In this document: piece by piece, positions 12,575-27,658 of the stretch
How the letters are laid out: the number at the start of each line of letters is the position of its first letter
How positions within the stretch are numbered: the stretch's first letter is position 1
Assembly (NCBI GenBank): GCA_008360975.2
Contig: CM039193.1
Location: 18,769,389-18,833,388, forward strand
DNA length: 64,000 nt
Direction of reading: 5' to 3'
DNA from: Lichenostomus cassidix
Lineage: Eukaryota; Chordata; Aves; Passeriformes; Meliphagidae
Translations under genes and position numbers: made by a program
The notes under the pieces: generated by a model
Databases searched by the model: none
What the model saw: the letters and a program-made list of their open reading frames with translations, nothing else
What the model was told of the DNA's origin: nothing

Positions 12575-13860
12575 GAGGGAACTCCAGGCATGCCAGCCTG
12601 ACCTCAGTGCTGGGGCAGGTCACGGAGCAGGTCATCTGAGTGCCACCACAACACAACTGGGGGATCAGGCCCAGCCAGTCAAGGCTTGGGAAAGGCAGGT
12701 CCTGCCTGACCAGCCTGCTCTCCTCCTGTGCCAAGGTGACCTGCTTTAGTGGTGAGGGAAAGGCTCTGGATGTCACCTACTGGGACTACAGTAAAGCCTT
12801 TGGCACTGTTCCCCACAGCCTTCTGGAGGAACTGGCTGCTTGTGGCTTGGATGGGTGTGCTGTCCCCTGGGTGGAGATCTGGCTGATGGCTGGGCCCAGG
12901 GAGGGGTGGGGAATGTGACATCCAGCTGGGTCTCAGTGTTGCCACCTTCTCTGTTCAATATCTTTATCAAAAACCTTGGTGAGAATCGAGGGCACCCTCA
13001 GTCAGTTTGCAGATGACACCAAGTTGGGCTGGGTGTGGATCTGCTGGAGCGCAGGAAGTCCCACAGAAGGATCGGGACAGGCTGGATCCACAGGCCCAGG
13101 CCAACAGTGTGAGGGACAACAAGGCCAAGTGCCAGGTCCTGCGTGGGGGTCACACCAACCCCTGCCGCTCCAGGCTGGGGGAGAACAGCTGGAAAAGCTG
13201 GAAAAGGCCCTGGGAGTGCTGGTGACAGCAGCTGGACATGAGCCCAGGTGTGCCCAGGTGGGCAAGAGGCCAATGGCCCCTGGGCTGTGCTAGCCACGGT
13301 GTGGCAGCAGGACCAGAGCAGTCACTGTCCCCTGTGCTGGGCACTGCTGAGGCCACACCTCAGATCCTGGGGTCAGTTCTGGGCCCTTTGTTCCAAGACA
13401 GACCATGAGGGGCTGGAGAGCGTTCAGAGAAGGGAATGGAGGAATGGAGCTGGAGAAGGGTCTGGAGCACCAGGAAAGGCTGAGGGACCTGGTGGGGCTC
13501 AGCCTGATGAAAAGGAAGCTCAGGGGGAACCTTCTGGGTCTCCACAACTCCTGACAGGAGGGGGCAGCCAGGGGGCTTGGGCTCTGCTCTCAGGGAACAA
13601 CAGATGGGGTGAGAGGAAATGGCCTCAAGCTGTGCCAGGGGAAGTTCAAGTCGGCTAGTGGCGAAAATTTCTTTATGGAAGGGGTTGTCCAGTCCTGGCA
13701 CAGCTGCTCAGGGCAGTGCTGGAGTCCCCATCCCTGGAGGGGTTTAAAAGCCATGTGGATGTGGCACCTGGGGACATGGGTCAGGGGTGGCCTTGGCAGT
13801 GCTGGGGAACAGCTGGACTCAGTGGCCTGAGAGGGCTTCTCCAACCCAACAATTCTGTGA
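12575..13860 (+). mobile_element. CR1 LINE, 5'-truncated and decayed, with reverse-transcriptase remnants
   Basis: A GC-rich block in the opposite orientation to IQSEC1. Frame fragments match the CR1 ORF2 reverse transcriptase: a GKGRSCLTSL motif, then YWDYSKAF (12778-12801, degraded motif A, normally Y-L-D-F-S-K-A-F-D), VPHSLLEELAACGLDGC, and FADD (13006-13017, motif C catalytic pair) followed by TKLG. Later parts match the C-terminal CR1 region (GNGLKLCQGKF, FFMEGVVQSWH), and the element ends in AATTCTGTGA at 13860, the CR1 3' tail. Stops and frameshifts break it throughout, so it is not active. The 5' boundary is approximate. Retroviral origin is unlikely because no LTR, gag or integrase is seen. 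Confidence 0.85.
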
Positions 13861-14135
13861 CTCCTACACAGACTCACAACACGAGCCAGTCACTGCAGGG
13901 TTACAAGGGTGGTTTTTATCTATCCACTTATTAAAACTGCCAACACACAAAAATGTCAAGGATTCTGCTCCAGGCTTCCAACAGGAACTAGAAGTCTCCC
14001 TGTGACTAAGGGAGTAACTGAGACACCTCTCTAGCAGTGCTTCACCTCCACACCCTGCACACACTGTCTCTCTCAGATGGGTGAGAAATTAAGTATATTA
14101 AGCACACTACAAAAATGGGCAATGTAATGCTGTTA

Positions 14136-14151
14136 ATTATTATTATTATTT
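14136..14151. repeat. ATT trinucleotide microsatellite
   Basis: About five ATT units within IQSEC1 intron 1. Confidence 0.8.
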
Positions 14152-17100
14152 ATGCTTTTATACATAGTATTAAATAAATGTTGATGTTAATTAAAAGTCC
14201 CAACTGGAATTAGAAACAGCTTCTTAATAAAAGACTCCAATTTGAGGCATCTGCTACCTACCATACATGTCCAGTACAATTACTGATAATTTCCATGTTT
14301 AAAAGAAAATCTAGTGCATTAATTTGGTTCATCTCCCTGCAATGTGCAACTGCATATTACCAGTGAGCCCAGCAATCTGTTGAATATTCTAATTTTATAA
14401 TATTTGGAGAATGCAAACCAGTTGAAATTAACCTAGAATTCCAACTGTTTTATTACACTCCTGCTTCAGCAGAAAATAGACATTCATTATCTGCCAAGCC
14501 AGAAAAAGTGAAAGGTTGCTTGCAAGTATTTTACAAAGAAGTGGAGAATGGAACAGCTAAAGAATGAAAATGAAATATTTAAAAATAATTAGTATTACTA
14601 ATATGACTCTGCATGAACAAAAAATAGAGCCATTGAAAAACTTTAAACAACTAAATTACTTTTTGAAACAGTGACCAGCAGTGACTGAATCAACATTTCA
14701 TCAGAAATTGAAACTGAACTTTTCTTCCTGCATAAATCTCAGCTTGTATTACTTCTAAAAAATCCCCAAACACCACTGTCCCAAGGAAGAATAGGGAAGA
14801 AGAAAGGCTTAGAGAAAAACAGGAACAGGCTATGTACAGTACTTTTATCATATCGCAATAGCGATGTAACACCCTTGTGAAAATCAGGTGACTTTAATGA
14901 TGACAAACCAGTATTCCCCAGCTGGACTGAGGCATTTTCTCCCATTTAGTGTGGGACTGGCTCTGACTTCCTGCAGGAGCTGCAAGCTTTTGAAATGAGA
15001 ATCCACGGGCTGAAGTGACAGATGTGTGAGAAGGTGGGATGTGCTGGTTCAGGAGCCGAGCAGAGAGAGAGAGCTGCAGAGCTGCCCAGCCTGCATTTCC
15101 TCACCCTGCTGCACTTTGCTCTCCCAGCACAGCACAGCTCCTGCTCCGGAGCCCAGCACAGCTCCAAGGGCTGGGCAGCGATGCCAAAAGCTGCTCCTGT
15201 GACTCATTTGCCCAGATGTCAAAGCTGAGTGATGGTGCAGGGCTGGAGCTCTGCACCAAACCAGCAACAACAGAGCCAGGCTGACAAAGAGGGAAGGAGC
15301 TGCTGTTGCTAGGAAAAGGTCCTGAATTTACAGTCATTTCCCACAATTCAGGGGATGAGTTCATTTCAAGAACTACCTAATAAGAAGAAGCTCTGTCTCC
15401 TTTTTCACTCTACAGTCGTGTGGTTAGCCACGACCAAAGAAAAACATTTCCTCTCCAGGCACTTCAGCAGCACAAACCTGGCAGGGATTTTCTTCCCTGG
15501 CTCTCCTTTTACACTTTCAATAATTACTTCTAATCACAAAGGTTGTAATTAGCACCAGTGCACTATATCCACTGTCATATTCTAAAACAATAACATATGA
15601 TTCAGGATGTTTGACTATCTACTGTTATTCTTTGATTTATTTTTCATTTTTATATTCTCACCTTCCTTTTCCTTCAAATCTTGCCAAACTATTAGCAAAA
15701 TTAAAAATAAGCACGATAAAGACAAAATTTTGAAACCAAGAGAACTTCAACATTTGAGCTTAAAATGGAAATCTTTTAAAATATCTGAATTCCAGTAAGG
15801 AGCAAACCCCAAGCTTTCCATGAGTACAGACTTATCTGTTCCACTGACTAATGGCAAAATGACCAGAGGAGCTGCTGGTTTGGATGCAGAGGCACAAGAA
15901 TTTATCTGTCAGAGAAATTATGCTATGAAAGACAGACATTTGATAACCAGAAAAGCAGAAAGTCCTTTTTCTCCTGAGGCCCAGAACCTTATCTTTAGAA
16001 CTACATGCATATAAAAAGGGCGTATACTTTAATATAACAATAACATCAGATGCAAGGAATGATTCAGTGCTGCCTTTCACCCCAGAAACCCCAGTTTGCG
16101 AGCAGTCAAGTGTCCCTGTGCATTTTTAGAACCAAAATATGAAGATAATGGGAACATATGCTCACAGAAATCATCCAAATGTTCAAACCAGTTTGTTGCA
16201 GATTCAGTTTGGAACAAAGAAATTAAACATGTTTCTAAATAATGCAAATGCCAAACCCAAACTGCATGCAACATTTTAAAATAGAACCAAAAAGATCCTC
16301 CCAGCAGAACAGAGCAAATGCTTGAGAAGCAGTTTTACCAATAAGCATCCTCTGAAATCAGTATTATTTTCATCACTCTTTTAGAATGGACTTTCAACAG
16401 TGTAATATAAAGACATGAAATTGAAAACAGGCCCTAACAACTGGATAGTACACACATGAGAACCAATCAGCATTATATTAATCCTGTAAAAAATCTGTTT
16501 TGGACACAAAGAGAAGTATGACAATATAATAAGTTTATGCTGTTACATCTTTAAAGATTTTTCCATAGCATTTTAGATCTTTAGAAGCATAAACAGTTCA
16601 AGGATAAACAGAATAAATTTCTTTTTTTTCTACATTGTGGAAAGGCAGCACAAGTATTACAAATACAGCAACAAAAACATGCCCAGCTTAAAATTCTAGT
16701 CAGCACAAGGTAATAAAACCACTCAGCTTGGCCATGACTATCCAAGGGCTCTGTTCTTGGGGAAGGAGGCAGGTTTTAAAGCAGGGCTGTGGTAGAGCAG
16801 CAGTAAAACTCCAGGTAGTCAGCACAGCCTGAATTCAAATTGAGCTTAATGAAGGATCGGTACTTTATTTTATTTGTTGGAACAGTGAAGCATTTGCATG
16901 AGTGGTTCTTCATAAAATTCAAATTCAGTCAAATTCATCCCTTCTCTAACTTGCCTGCTTTTCCCTGAATCTATATAATTTATTCCCCTCTTCAGGAAAA
17001 ATGCACGTAAAGCTGCTTCCCTTTAAGTTGCATCTACTGACAGAACAATTCAGCAAACTTTATCTTCTTTCTTTGTCCCAGAAACTTTTCTGCCCGTGAA

Positions 17101-20100
17101 CACAAACATAAATACAGCTGAAGTATCAAGATACCTTCTTGGGACCCTGCCTTGTGATTTATGAGAAGGATTTAAATGCAAACCACATAGTGAAGCTTTT
17201 TGCATTAAAATCTCATTTTGTAAACATCATTTCCAGTAAAACTTCTGCCTCACTCAAAAAATAAATATTCTCTATAAACAGGTCCAAATGCCCAGGGAGG
17301 AAGAATTGCTACACATGTGTTTTACACCAACCATCTCCTCTTAAAACGTGGGGGTTAAAACCAGTCAAACTGTGATCTTAGCTCCTAATTATAGATTTCC
17401 ACTTGAAATAGATCCAAATTCTCTACCTAGCCCAGAGAATGCAGACCAGAAGTCGCCCGTGGAACTAAGTGGGTAACAGAGAGAAGCAGGATGGCAGCTG
17501 CTACAGCAGCTGGTATGGTCAGACATTTCCAACATGAAGGCTGAAACAAACCACACAAATAGCAAAAATGTTTAGGCCAAATGTGGACATTCCACATGGC
17601 AACAAACCTCTCCAAAAGTTAATTTATTGCATATAACTTTGTCTTTACAAGTGCAATGAAGCCCTGATTTGAATGGGTAATTTGAAGAGACAGTTGCAAG
17701 CAGAACACTGCTCTCCAGAACTGTGCCTCCCCACAAAACTTCACCTCACATAAGCATTCATTTGGCACAGGGTACACCCCACTGCTTCAAAGCTGCCTTG
17801 TGCTTCAGTACCTGTGCTGCTCCCTGCTACAAAGGAGGAGGTGCATTTAATTAAAGCTCTGGTGTGTGCACTGTATTATCTCAAATTACCCCCCACAAAA
17901 CGTTCTCAATGTAACTCCTCAAAATGCAGAGCTGGCCATATGTACTTCACCGAAGCCACGGTTCAGCTTTTTTCCCCAACCCCCCCATTACAATATTCCC
18001 CACTGGAGTGAGAAGGTTTGAGCAGAACTTTATTATTAGCACAGTTCACAACTAGAAGAACCTAGTCCTTATTGCCATGTCTGGTTTGTGCTGTCTAGTA
18101 AACAAAAGTCAATTATATTAAGAACTTACACAAATCCCCAAATTCAATAAGCACAATAACATTAACAAACCAATCTACCTTCAAATACACCCTGCCAAGA
18201 GTTCAAAGCCATTATGATGGACAACAGCATTCACAGGCAGTGACAAAAGCTTTGATCCAGGAAAGAAATATTGACCAACATGTTTTACTTCCAATGCACT
18301 CTCCATTCAGCTGTTTCTGTTAAAAACAAACGAAACCTTTGAATGCACATCAAAGTAATGTCCCAGGTAATTCATCTGACTGAAGCTAAATATCATTGCA
18401 AGAAAAATCCAGACAACATTTGCATGTGTCTCAGAAGCAAACCCTAACAAAGCAGTCACTCATTCTGTAATATTCTGGGTGGTGAGAGTGCCAATAAAAG
18501 CAGCCTGACTTTAACAGTCTGAGAGGCACTGGGGGAGAGCAGAGCTCCACTGGCAGGTACCCCTGAGTGCCCTGCAAACCTGCAGCTGCTCCCTGCTCCA
18601 AGTCCTGACTCCGAAATCACAGAAACTACCCCAACACCCATCCCATGGACACTGCCAAACCTTGATTCTAAGTAACCCCATAAAAGGCATTTACAAAAAT
18701 GCTTTTCAAAAAAGGGCATTTTGACCCGCAGTCCTAGACACCGTCAGTAGCAGCAGAGAGCAAGGAGTGAAAGATGAGAGGTTATTTTCTCCTCACCAAA
18801 GGAGAATTCAGGAATGACTGCACTGTCTCTTCTGAAATGGAGATGGACAGCAGTGAGATGGAAATAGAGTGAAACAATCCACCCATTTTAGGGAATAACA
18901 CTTACAATAGGGTTAAGAACTAAGAATATCCACGTGGGAAGAGCTTAGTTGAGACTCTCTTCAGCTTCCAAGGAGCAGAAGGAAAGTTCATCAGCTCCCA
19001 GGTCACCTTTGTCAAAACAGTGGCAGCACAGTGGCCATCAGACACAAGCATGTACAGAAGGATCAAACCAACCAAGCCTCCCCAGTACCACCCAATGCCT
19101 TGTGAAGCCTGTCTGCTAAAGGCAAAGCTGTATTTTATTGTCATTATTTAGCAAAATAACGGTACTGGCAGCACCAACAGAACTTGGGGACAGCTTACAA
19201 AGGCTCACTTCTATCTCAGGTGAAGTCAGCCAGCATCACTCTCTGCCAAACTGTGTTAATCATCACCCAATATATGTTTATTCAGCAACAGCTCTTTAAA
19301 AAGTGGATATTATTAAAAGATGCATGTTATTTGAGGTGTGTGACTCAAACCAGCCCAAGTTTTAGAATTTTAGGTTTTTATGGCCAGTTTTTCCTTTAGA
19401 TGTGTCAGCATAAAACATATTAACATCACATAATGTCCTTCATGCTTCAAAAGGATGCTTTGTTTCTTACAAGGACTAAAGCTAATAATTTTAATGTAAC
19501 TGTGGTGTCTGAGGGATGGATCACTTCACAAAATTTGTGGAGGTCTGCCTACTGCTGCAGACTTTGTCCTGTCCCTGCTAGGTAAACTTTTACACAGTAT
19601 GATAAGCTTTAGAAATTTGTGGAGTTTCTCAATGCAGCTGAAGTAGAATTTGACCTCAGCTATTTATCATTTATTTAGAAACACCATTCAGCAGCAGGAA
19701 TCCTCTTAATTTAGCAAACCTACACTATATATGACAAGTACTGAACACAGGGAGATACTAGTATGCATTCTACTGTTTATATCATGACATGCCCTTTATA
19801 CACAGCTAATTTTAAAAGGGAAGATTTAGTGTCTGCAGCTGAAAAAACCCTGATTTGCATGCACAGCTGAAGCAGCATTTGATACAATGCAAGAATCCTT
19901 GGTGTCCTGTGCCAGCCATCCTCCTCTTTCACCTCTTCAGCTGTTGTGTCAAGCTCACTCGAGGAAGGGCTGAGAGAATGGCACTGCTGCTGTGAAATCA
20001 GCTTGCTGGCAATTAGGTTCAACAAAAGACTTAGCTCTAGTTTCCTCTTTCCAGAGAGATTTTGGTTGATAATACTCTTCTTTCCCCTCATATACCATAT

Positions 20101-21799
20101 ATGATGGAAACACAAATTAGTTTGAAGATGCTTAACAAAATTGTGTTTACTGAATCAATGTTTCAGGCCCAGAAATTTCATATCTAGAAAAAACTATCTC
20201 ATCTTAGATCAAATATACCTGATAAAGCCCATCATTTGACTCATTTTAAGGTTCTGCCCCTAGACTAATCAAAATGCTTACAAATATGACACAGTACAGA
20301 GAGCTAGGAAGAACTTTTGGCAGAGCAGCCTTTCACAGTACATTTGTGAGGGAAATTAACAATCGTCATAAACAAAGAGCATGCAGAGGGTCCATGCAGC
20401 AGAAATGACAACAAAACCATCTTTCTGTATGAACACGGCATTGGGTAAAGTCTCAGACCCCTAAACCACTGTATTAATTTAGACCACATTTTAACTTCTG
20501 TAGCAAATGAATGTTGTACAAGAAGACCCATTAAAAAAAAATCAAGGGATTTCATTTCAACTAGTTTTAACATATTGGTATTATCTGATGACTTGTGCTT
20601 TCAAAGAATGTCACTGATGAACATGAGACACTCTGCTGTCTCTCTTGGATTTAAGAAATAGTTGGCCAAAATTATCTACTTTCAAAATCAGAAAGAAAGG
20701 GACTGCTCAGCTTCTAGTGGTTGGTTGACTTCCCTCTGAAGTTACAGACAAAACTCACAAAATTACAGAGCAACATACTTAAAAAAGCCAATGCAAAAGG
20801 AGCATGGGCTGTTAAAAGTCTGATCAGAGAAACCCTTTACTGATCTAACTGAATCTGGAAGTATATATATAATATGAAAGTACCACTCAATTTTAATCAC
20901 TGCACAAACCCTCCACTTTGACTCCCAACTTCACCATGCCAAGTCTAAAAAAAAACAACCCCAAAAGAGAATGAAACCCTACCAGTTTCCTCTGTGGGAA
21001 AACAGTGTCATTTCGAAACGTTTAAGTGCAAATGGGCATGGGAAAGTGTCAGCAGGTAGGGAAGAAAAGGATGAGAACATGGCACTTGTTAGTGCTTCCA
21101 GGGAAGCTCAGGGTGTTGTTACTGAGCCAGTGAGATCAGGGACTGGTCTTGAGCGCTCTGCACACACCAAGGGAGAGGTGTTGTAACTCACTGGAACAGA
21201 ACCACTGCTCACCTCTCTGTAATCACAGGCATCCTTGTAAAAGGGAGATTTTATCCTCTGCAGCACACCCAAGGTTTATACCAGAGTGTACAGAACACAG
21301 TGTTTAAGGAAACCAAATAATAGGAGATTTTTTTGTTGGAGGTATGGGGCTTGGTGGAAAAGACAGTGTTGTAGGTGATACTTAGATTCAAGGCAATGAA
21401 TCTATTTGCAGACATTCTCACAAAGATACTACACATAAATCTTCACTCTTGTAGAAACGAGACCTCAAAAGATTGCTCATAATCTCTAAATCAGCTAAAG
21501 AGCTGACAGATGCTTTTTCTCATTCACAAACTTCCTTCCTTTTACATTTCCTCCCCATTATGCTGAGTCTATACATTTTATAGTTCTTTCTCTGTCAGAG
21601 AGGAATTAAGTGTAGGCTTTCAATAGAACTTCTGACTCACATCACTGATGACAATAAAAGAGTAACACAGGTAGCAACTCCTTCCTTGGAAATCTTTCAT
21701 TGCACACACAGAGAAGAGCAGCAGTTTTTGGGCTGTGCAGGGCATGTTGCAGCTTCCTTTGGGTGCAGCACAGCTGCCCAGCACTGCTGGCTCCCAGAA

Positions 21800-21892
21800 T
21801 CATCAACACCTTGCACTGCCTTTCCCTTCAGAGCTGGACTAGGTGATCCCTGTGTGTGCCTCCCAGCTCAGGAACATTCTGTGTCAGTGTCT
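21800..21892 (+). mobile_element. Probable CR1 3'-end fragment (diverged)
   Basis: CCCTTCAGAGCTGGACTAGG, then TGATCCCTGTGTGTGCCTCCCAGCTCAGGAACATTCTGTG in pieces, resembles the last 70-90 bp of CR1 (ctGGACTAGaTGATCcc...CCTTCCAgCTCagaAcATTCTGTG). It shares blocks with the fragment near 46.13 kb. Confidence 0.55.
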
Positions 21893-23894
21893 GTGACAGG
21901 GATGCAGCTTGGCTTAGCTGGGGCTGCACGTGAGGCAGCTCAACCACAAAAGAACGTGAGGCTAAAATACAGAACTTGGGTAGCTCTTAGACATCTACAG
22001 GCTCTTTATCACGACATAGTTCACACATCTTTCCACTACAGAAAGTAGTCTTTTAGGACAGGGGGACAAGCCAGTTCCTGAAAACAAGGGTCACCATTTT
22101 GTGAAATGAAAATGTGATATTGTGAAAAGATAGATCTTGAAAATTTCAAAGACAGAGAGGAATGGTCTTGTGTAACAATCTGCACTAAGGTAGGAAAACC
22201 TGAAATACTTTTCTTCTGGGCTAACCTAATCAAAAATATCTTAATCATGTTTTAACAAAAAAAGAATCCAAATTTGCATCATGTTGTCACCATCTGGGAC
22301 AATTTCCATTTAGTCCAGGTAATCTTCTGTTCTTTCACTTCACAAGGCATTAATGAGTAGTATCAACAGGAAACTATTAGCTGTAAAGCCCCATTCTCTG
22401 AAATCTAAAAGTATTACAATCAGCTCCTTCTTGAAATTAGTTTCTACTAAATGCTCAGTATCATTGGCATCTTCTAAACAAGACTCAGAGTAAAATACAA
22501 GAATATATGAACAAAAAAATTAATTGTCTTTCTTTCACAAATCCAAGAACAGCCGACAGTATTATCTAGTATTTCACATCTTGTGAAAAGTTAACTTTGA
22601 ATCACTGCAAACACCTCTAGAATGGAAATTCAACAGCCATTTCACATTACAGTAATGAAGAACCAGCGTAGAAAGAAAAATAAAGATCATTTTATTCCTG
22701 ATTGAGAATGCAGAGTGATGTTAGATTGAGAGAAAACCTATTCTTAGGCTGCAACATGACCAGAAAGTCAGTGATTTACACAGGCCTGTTCTCCATACTC
22801 AGAGCCCTGGGAACTGCAGCTGGATCAGGAACACCACTGTCCCTTGCATGTGAAGGATGACTTCCTCAGCACATCCCCCAAACAATGAGCACAAACCCCC
22901 AAACCCTGTCTCTGGTCCTATCTTTAAAGGCAGGGCAGCTTCCAAATCATCCATTCCTTCCCGTAGATGTACCCTTGGAGTTGTGTGCAAGCACTGACAT
23001 GGCCTATGCCAGCCTGGCCATGAAAACTGAAGGATCTTTCCTATAACCATTCCTGCCCCACGTTACTAAAATGCATCACTGCACTCAAGCTAAATCCAGT
23101 TCAGGGTACAGCTGCCACTGCCATACCTAACTTGTGTGATCTGAGAGTGACTTGGGTCCATTGTGCCATAAAGGTGGGGAGTGAAAATTCTATTCAAGAC
23201 AAATTGTGAACTCTGCTCCTGTAGTGCAGAGTCAGGGCTGGCTGCAAACATTCGCTGTGACAGAAAACCCATCAGGGTTGCACCCTTGCTGCCTTTGCCC
23301 TGTGTGAAGACGACTGGAAAGGTCATGAATATATTAACAAACAGAAGGAACTTCATTTTCTTTTTCTGTGTTCATGACACATCCATCCTTGTTAATCCGG
23401 TAAATTTTAGGGGCAACTGAAAATTTTTTTGACTAAACAATGCAAGAACCCCTGAAATCAAGCTTAGGATTCTTTTTCTATTGCCATGCCCTGTATGTAG
23501 CCACTGATGTAAACGGAAGCCAGATCACAACTGCTGCATTTTGATTGTGCTTGCACAGCAGAAGGCAACAGGGAATTGTGTCCTTTGTTTATAAGCACAA
23601 GTTTAACTGGGATAACACTGAACTACTGAAAGAATCTGATTAACAGATATAATACATCAATTTCCTGTATTAAAGGCTATCAAAGCCATCATTCTAATTT
23701 TCTGCATCTCTCACAGGGACGAAAGGACTTGATTTTTTTTTAATCATACCAAAGCTTGTCTTTTTTACTTTATTTTTATTAAAGACATCTCTACAATTAT
23801 TTCATGAGAATGATTCTAGTCTTTTGTCTATTGTAAGGAAGCAAAAGGATTTATTTAGCTAAATTTGCATTCCCCTTTAACGTAATACTGGGGC

Positions 23895-24003
23895 TTTGTG
23901 CTACAGTGGATTAAAGCAGCATCTGTTCTTCTCTGGAAACCTGGAGTCAAATCACAGCAGTGCAGTGAAGTTGCCATCTCTGTCTGTACCCTAAATGGAA
24001 CCT
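23895..24003 (+). mobile_element. Weak tRNA-derived SINE/MIR-like candidate
   Basis: CTACAGTGGATTAAAGCAGC resembles a MIR box A region (ATAGTGGTTAAGAGC). CTCTGGAAACCTGGAGTCAAATC resembles CTCTGGAGCCAGACTGCCTGGGTTCAAATCC with a deletion (box B region). The order and spacing fit a MIR head, but identity is low and this may be chance. Confidence 0.3.
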
Positions 24004-27000
24004 AAATAAAATTCAAATGGATTCCCAAAAGACACTAGAAGGGCTACGTAAGTAAAATATTTTTGATTAGTAAGTCTTGCTAAAAAAGTCAATGATCAGT
24101 AACTGGTTTTGCATAACAAAGAGGCATGAATTAAACAAAACTTGTATTTACATAATTTTTGACATAAAAAGGCAATATACAAGACACTAAAAGTGAACTT
24201 CCAAACACATAGCGTGATTCTGCTCTTGTAACTACAGTCTTCCTAGACAACAGAAATAAAGCAGCAAACTCAGGAATATGAATCTGGCTTGTGGCCCATC
24301 CCCTGTTTAAACACAAATGACATCTAAACAAAGCATGGTTAGCAAAAGCAATGCACCAACACACTTTCTCCCTTAACCCACGAGCCACCTCCTCCTAATT
24401 CCAGTTGCTCTGTGGGTCAGACAGGGTCTGGGTTAGGGCACATCCTCACATATTTAATGTGACAAACAGAGCAATCAGGGCTCCATCTTGGTTACAGTTT
24501 CTAAGGTCTCCTGCAGTTCTGTTATTAAATAAACATAAAAAGAAATAATTGATTGACAGCTGCTGTGATTAAAATATGCCTGACTCTGAAATTAATGATA
24601 AAATTACCATCGGGTCTGACAGAGGAAGAACTACATAAATGCTGAAAGAGCAAAAAAATTGCATCCTGAAAGTCCTTTATGAATTGTGGCAAATCCTTGC
24701 AGTGAAAAGGTACAACAACAGACTGTGGTGCTTTACAATTAAAAAAAAACCAACAATCAATATTCAAAAATACAGTACCTGAAACCCTCCTTTGCATCTC
24801 TCAGAATCCTGCAGAAACTGGAAGCCTTATGGGTCTACAGCAAAAAGGGTGCATTAGTTTGGGTGCTGAAATCCCATGAAGGACTAGTGGATAATTTCCA
24901 GACCATCTCTATGGCATTAGTTTTTCCACAATGCTCTGGTAGAAGGCTAAATCCCGTTTTTCTCCTAGAGAGTCATACAGCTGAGGCTATAAAGTTAAGG
25001 CAAGCCAGTGTCTTGGATTTCAATGGGAACACCACAGTGGGCAAAAGGACACGTTTCACTTGGAAGGCAACACCTCACTTCCAGTGCTTGTGTCCCACGG
25101 TTCTGCTGAAGACCCCTGAAGTCTGAACATCAGTGGAGTTAAACACCAAGGAACACAACTGAAATATGAAAGCAGCTGTTAAATACCTCCAGGTAACATC
25201 CCCCAGTGCTGGAATGACACCTGGCATCCACCACCAGGGCACTGACTACCTTTAGGCCAGGTTTTTATTATTCAGCTCCTTCTCACTGGTGTTCAGGGCA
25301 AGCACAGTTTGCAGGCATCATTAGGAAATCACCTAAGTGTGCTAATCTGTTACACCATTAGGAGATTCGCCTCTTCAGAGAGTTTGAGCCTAGAATTGCC
25401 ATCTTTAGACTCCACAGAAAACATTGTCAGTATAAAGGTAAACGGCTGTTTCAAAGGAGTTGCTCCACCCAAAGTCCTCACTCTACCCTTGAGGCCCTCA
25501 AAGGCATGAAATAATCCCAGGCTGCAAAAGATGGAAGAGTACTCTCCTCACAAAGTCCCAATATTGAGAGAAATACTTTCTATAACCGTATGAATAGATT
25601 CTCTTGGAAGATTTTTCATTTGCAAACGTGAAATTCACAGGATGAGAAAAACCACTTAAGGCCAAGAAATCCTAAGAAATCACTCCCCATTTCTCCAGAG
25701 GAACACCCTGCAAACCAGTGGTGAAGACTCTTCTCCAGCTGTCACTGCCTGGATCCAGTCCTTGCAACCTTGCAATACAAGTCTGCAGCAGGAGCAACAA
25801 ATCAGAGTTACTGTTCAACTTGGTATTTGCACTTTTCAGGTGAAAAACTGAATCCTTGGGTTTCCTTACCTGAAAGCTGCAAATTATTTAATGAAACTGA
25901 ACTGCAGGTTGCTTATTAACTGCACCAAGATTCCCAGAGAGCTTCTAAAGGGGCAAAGAAACAACTGAATGCTGTTGATACACAGAGCGCTGTGGTTTTC
26001 ACTGGTTAGCTCCAGATCTTGGATTACTGAATCTTTGACGATAATGAATTATTTCAGATTAGTACAAACAGGAAAAATAATGGATGATAGATGACTTTAC
26101 ATGGGAGCCCTGAACATTGTGCTTCTATTTAACCAAGACAAAAAAAGCCCAGCTGACTACTTTGTAACAGTACTCTCGATATCTTTCAGGAACTAGAACA
26201 GGACATCACAACTGCAAAACCAAATCTGGTACAAAAGCAGAAGTAAAATGGAAAATGGGTCATTTTATTCAGCATGGCCATAGTTCTCCCAAAGCACTCG
26301 ATAGATGTAATGAATTCTGTGTATGAAGGATATCTGCCACCAGAATAGACACAGTTAAATACAACCATCCAAACTAAGTACTCAGCAATTCCTCTTTTAG
26401 CACATCAGGCAGAATAATCAAGTTTAACTGAAAGGAAGTGCATAGCAATGTGCAAATGGAGGAAAAAAGTCTGAAACAATGATGAATAACAGAATGTAAC
26501 TGTGTAATAGGCAAATCTGTCACTAAAGCAACAGTTATGAATTATGTTTTGTAGCAAGCCATGCAAAGGTAACATCATTTATGCAAACATTACCAACGCC
26601 ACACAGGAAACCTACATTATTCTTTTCCATAAGGGTAAAAAATGGGCAGAAAGATCATTAAATGCATGACTAAACTGTACTATGAAACACTTTCTTTATC
26701 AAAAAACTTTTTTCCTTTCTTTTCTAGAAAAGCAACTGTTGAATTCATACATAGTTAACTGAATCCAGTCACTTCCTCCTTTTATATTTTTCCACACATG
26801 CCCACACCCAATTTAAGATGTTTTCTATCTTTAGCTAAGTTGAAAATTCCTTTAGCAGTCGAACAGCTCAGCATTTGGCTGAATTACTTGGTGGAATAAA
26901 CTACCACAATGCATCGGAGATAAATTCATTTTGCAAGTGCACTGCAAGTGCAGGATAACTATTTTAGTTTATCATAAATCCACACACAGCATCGCACCAG

Positions 27001-27658
27001 AAGAACTCGTTTGTGCATTGAGTCTTCAGGCAGCTCATGAATAGAGTTCTGTGTTTCTGTACTTTTGACACACAATATTTTGGTAGTTAACAACATCATA
27101 ACAATAGGGATTGCATCCATTAACATGACAAATCCCACTCGCTGTTTCTCCTGTGCCAGTTATTCAATTATCTGTACTTTAAAGGCCTTTGAAATAAACT
27201 TTTTTTTCCTCTTACTTTCTGTTCTAGCTGAGGGCACGAGTGGCAGATGCTGACTTACCCCTCGGAGTGTGACACACGTTCCCAGGACAAGGCCAGGTCT
27301 CCGGCCGGTCCCAGGCACCGGGAACAGCCTGTACCAGAGCTCTGCAGCAGAGCTCACGGCTGCTTTGACACAAATCATGTGATTGCTGGCAGTGTCCCGA
27401 GCTCCCCAAAAGCAGTGTTTACACACCGGTGTGTGGAGCGGCACACGCCAGCTCAGCTCACACCCTGTGCCACAGCTCCCGGCGGCTCACGGCTCTGCTG
27501 ACACCCACAGCCGAGCGGGGCCGCTTGGGACACCGCGGTCAAACCGGGCTGGTGATTTAACCCTGGGCTCCTGCAGGGCACACGGAGCCTCTGCCTGTCC
27601 CCGCTCCCGGCCCGGGACACCTGGAACGAGCCGGACCCGGAGACAGCCCGGGATAAGG

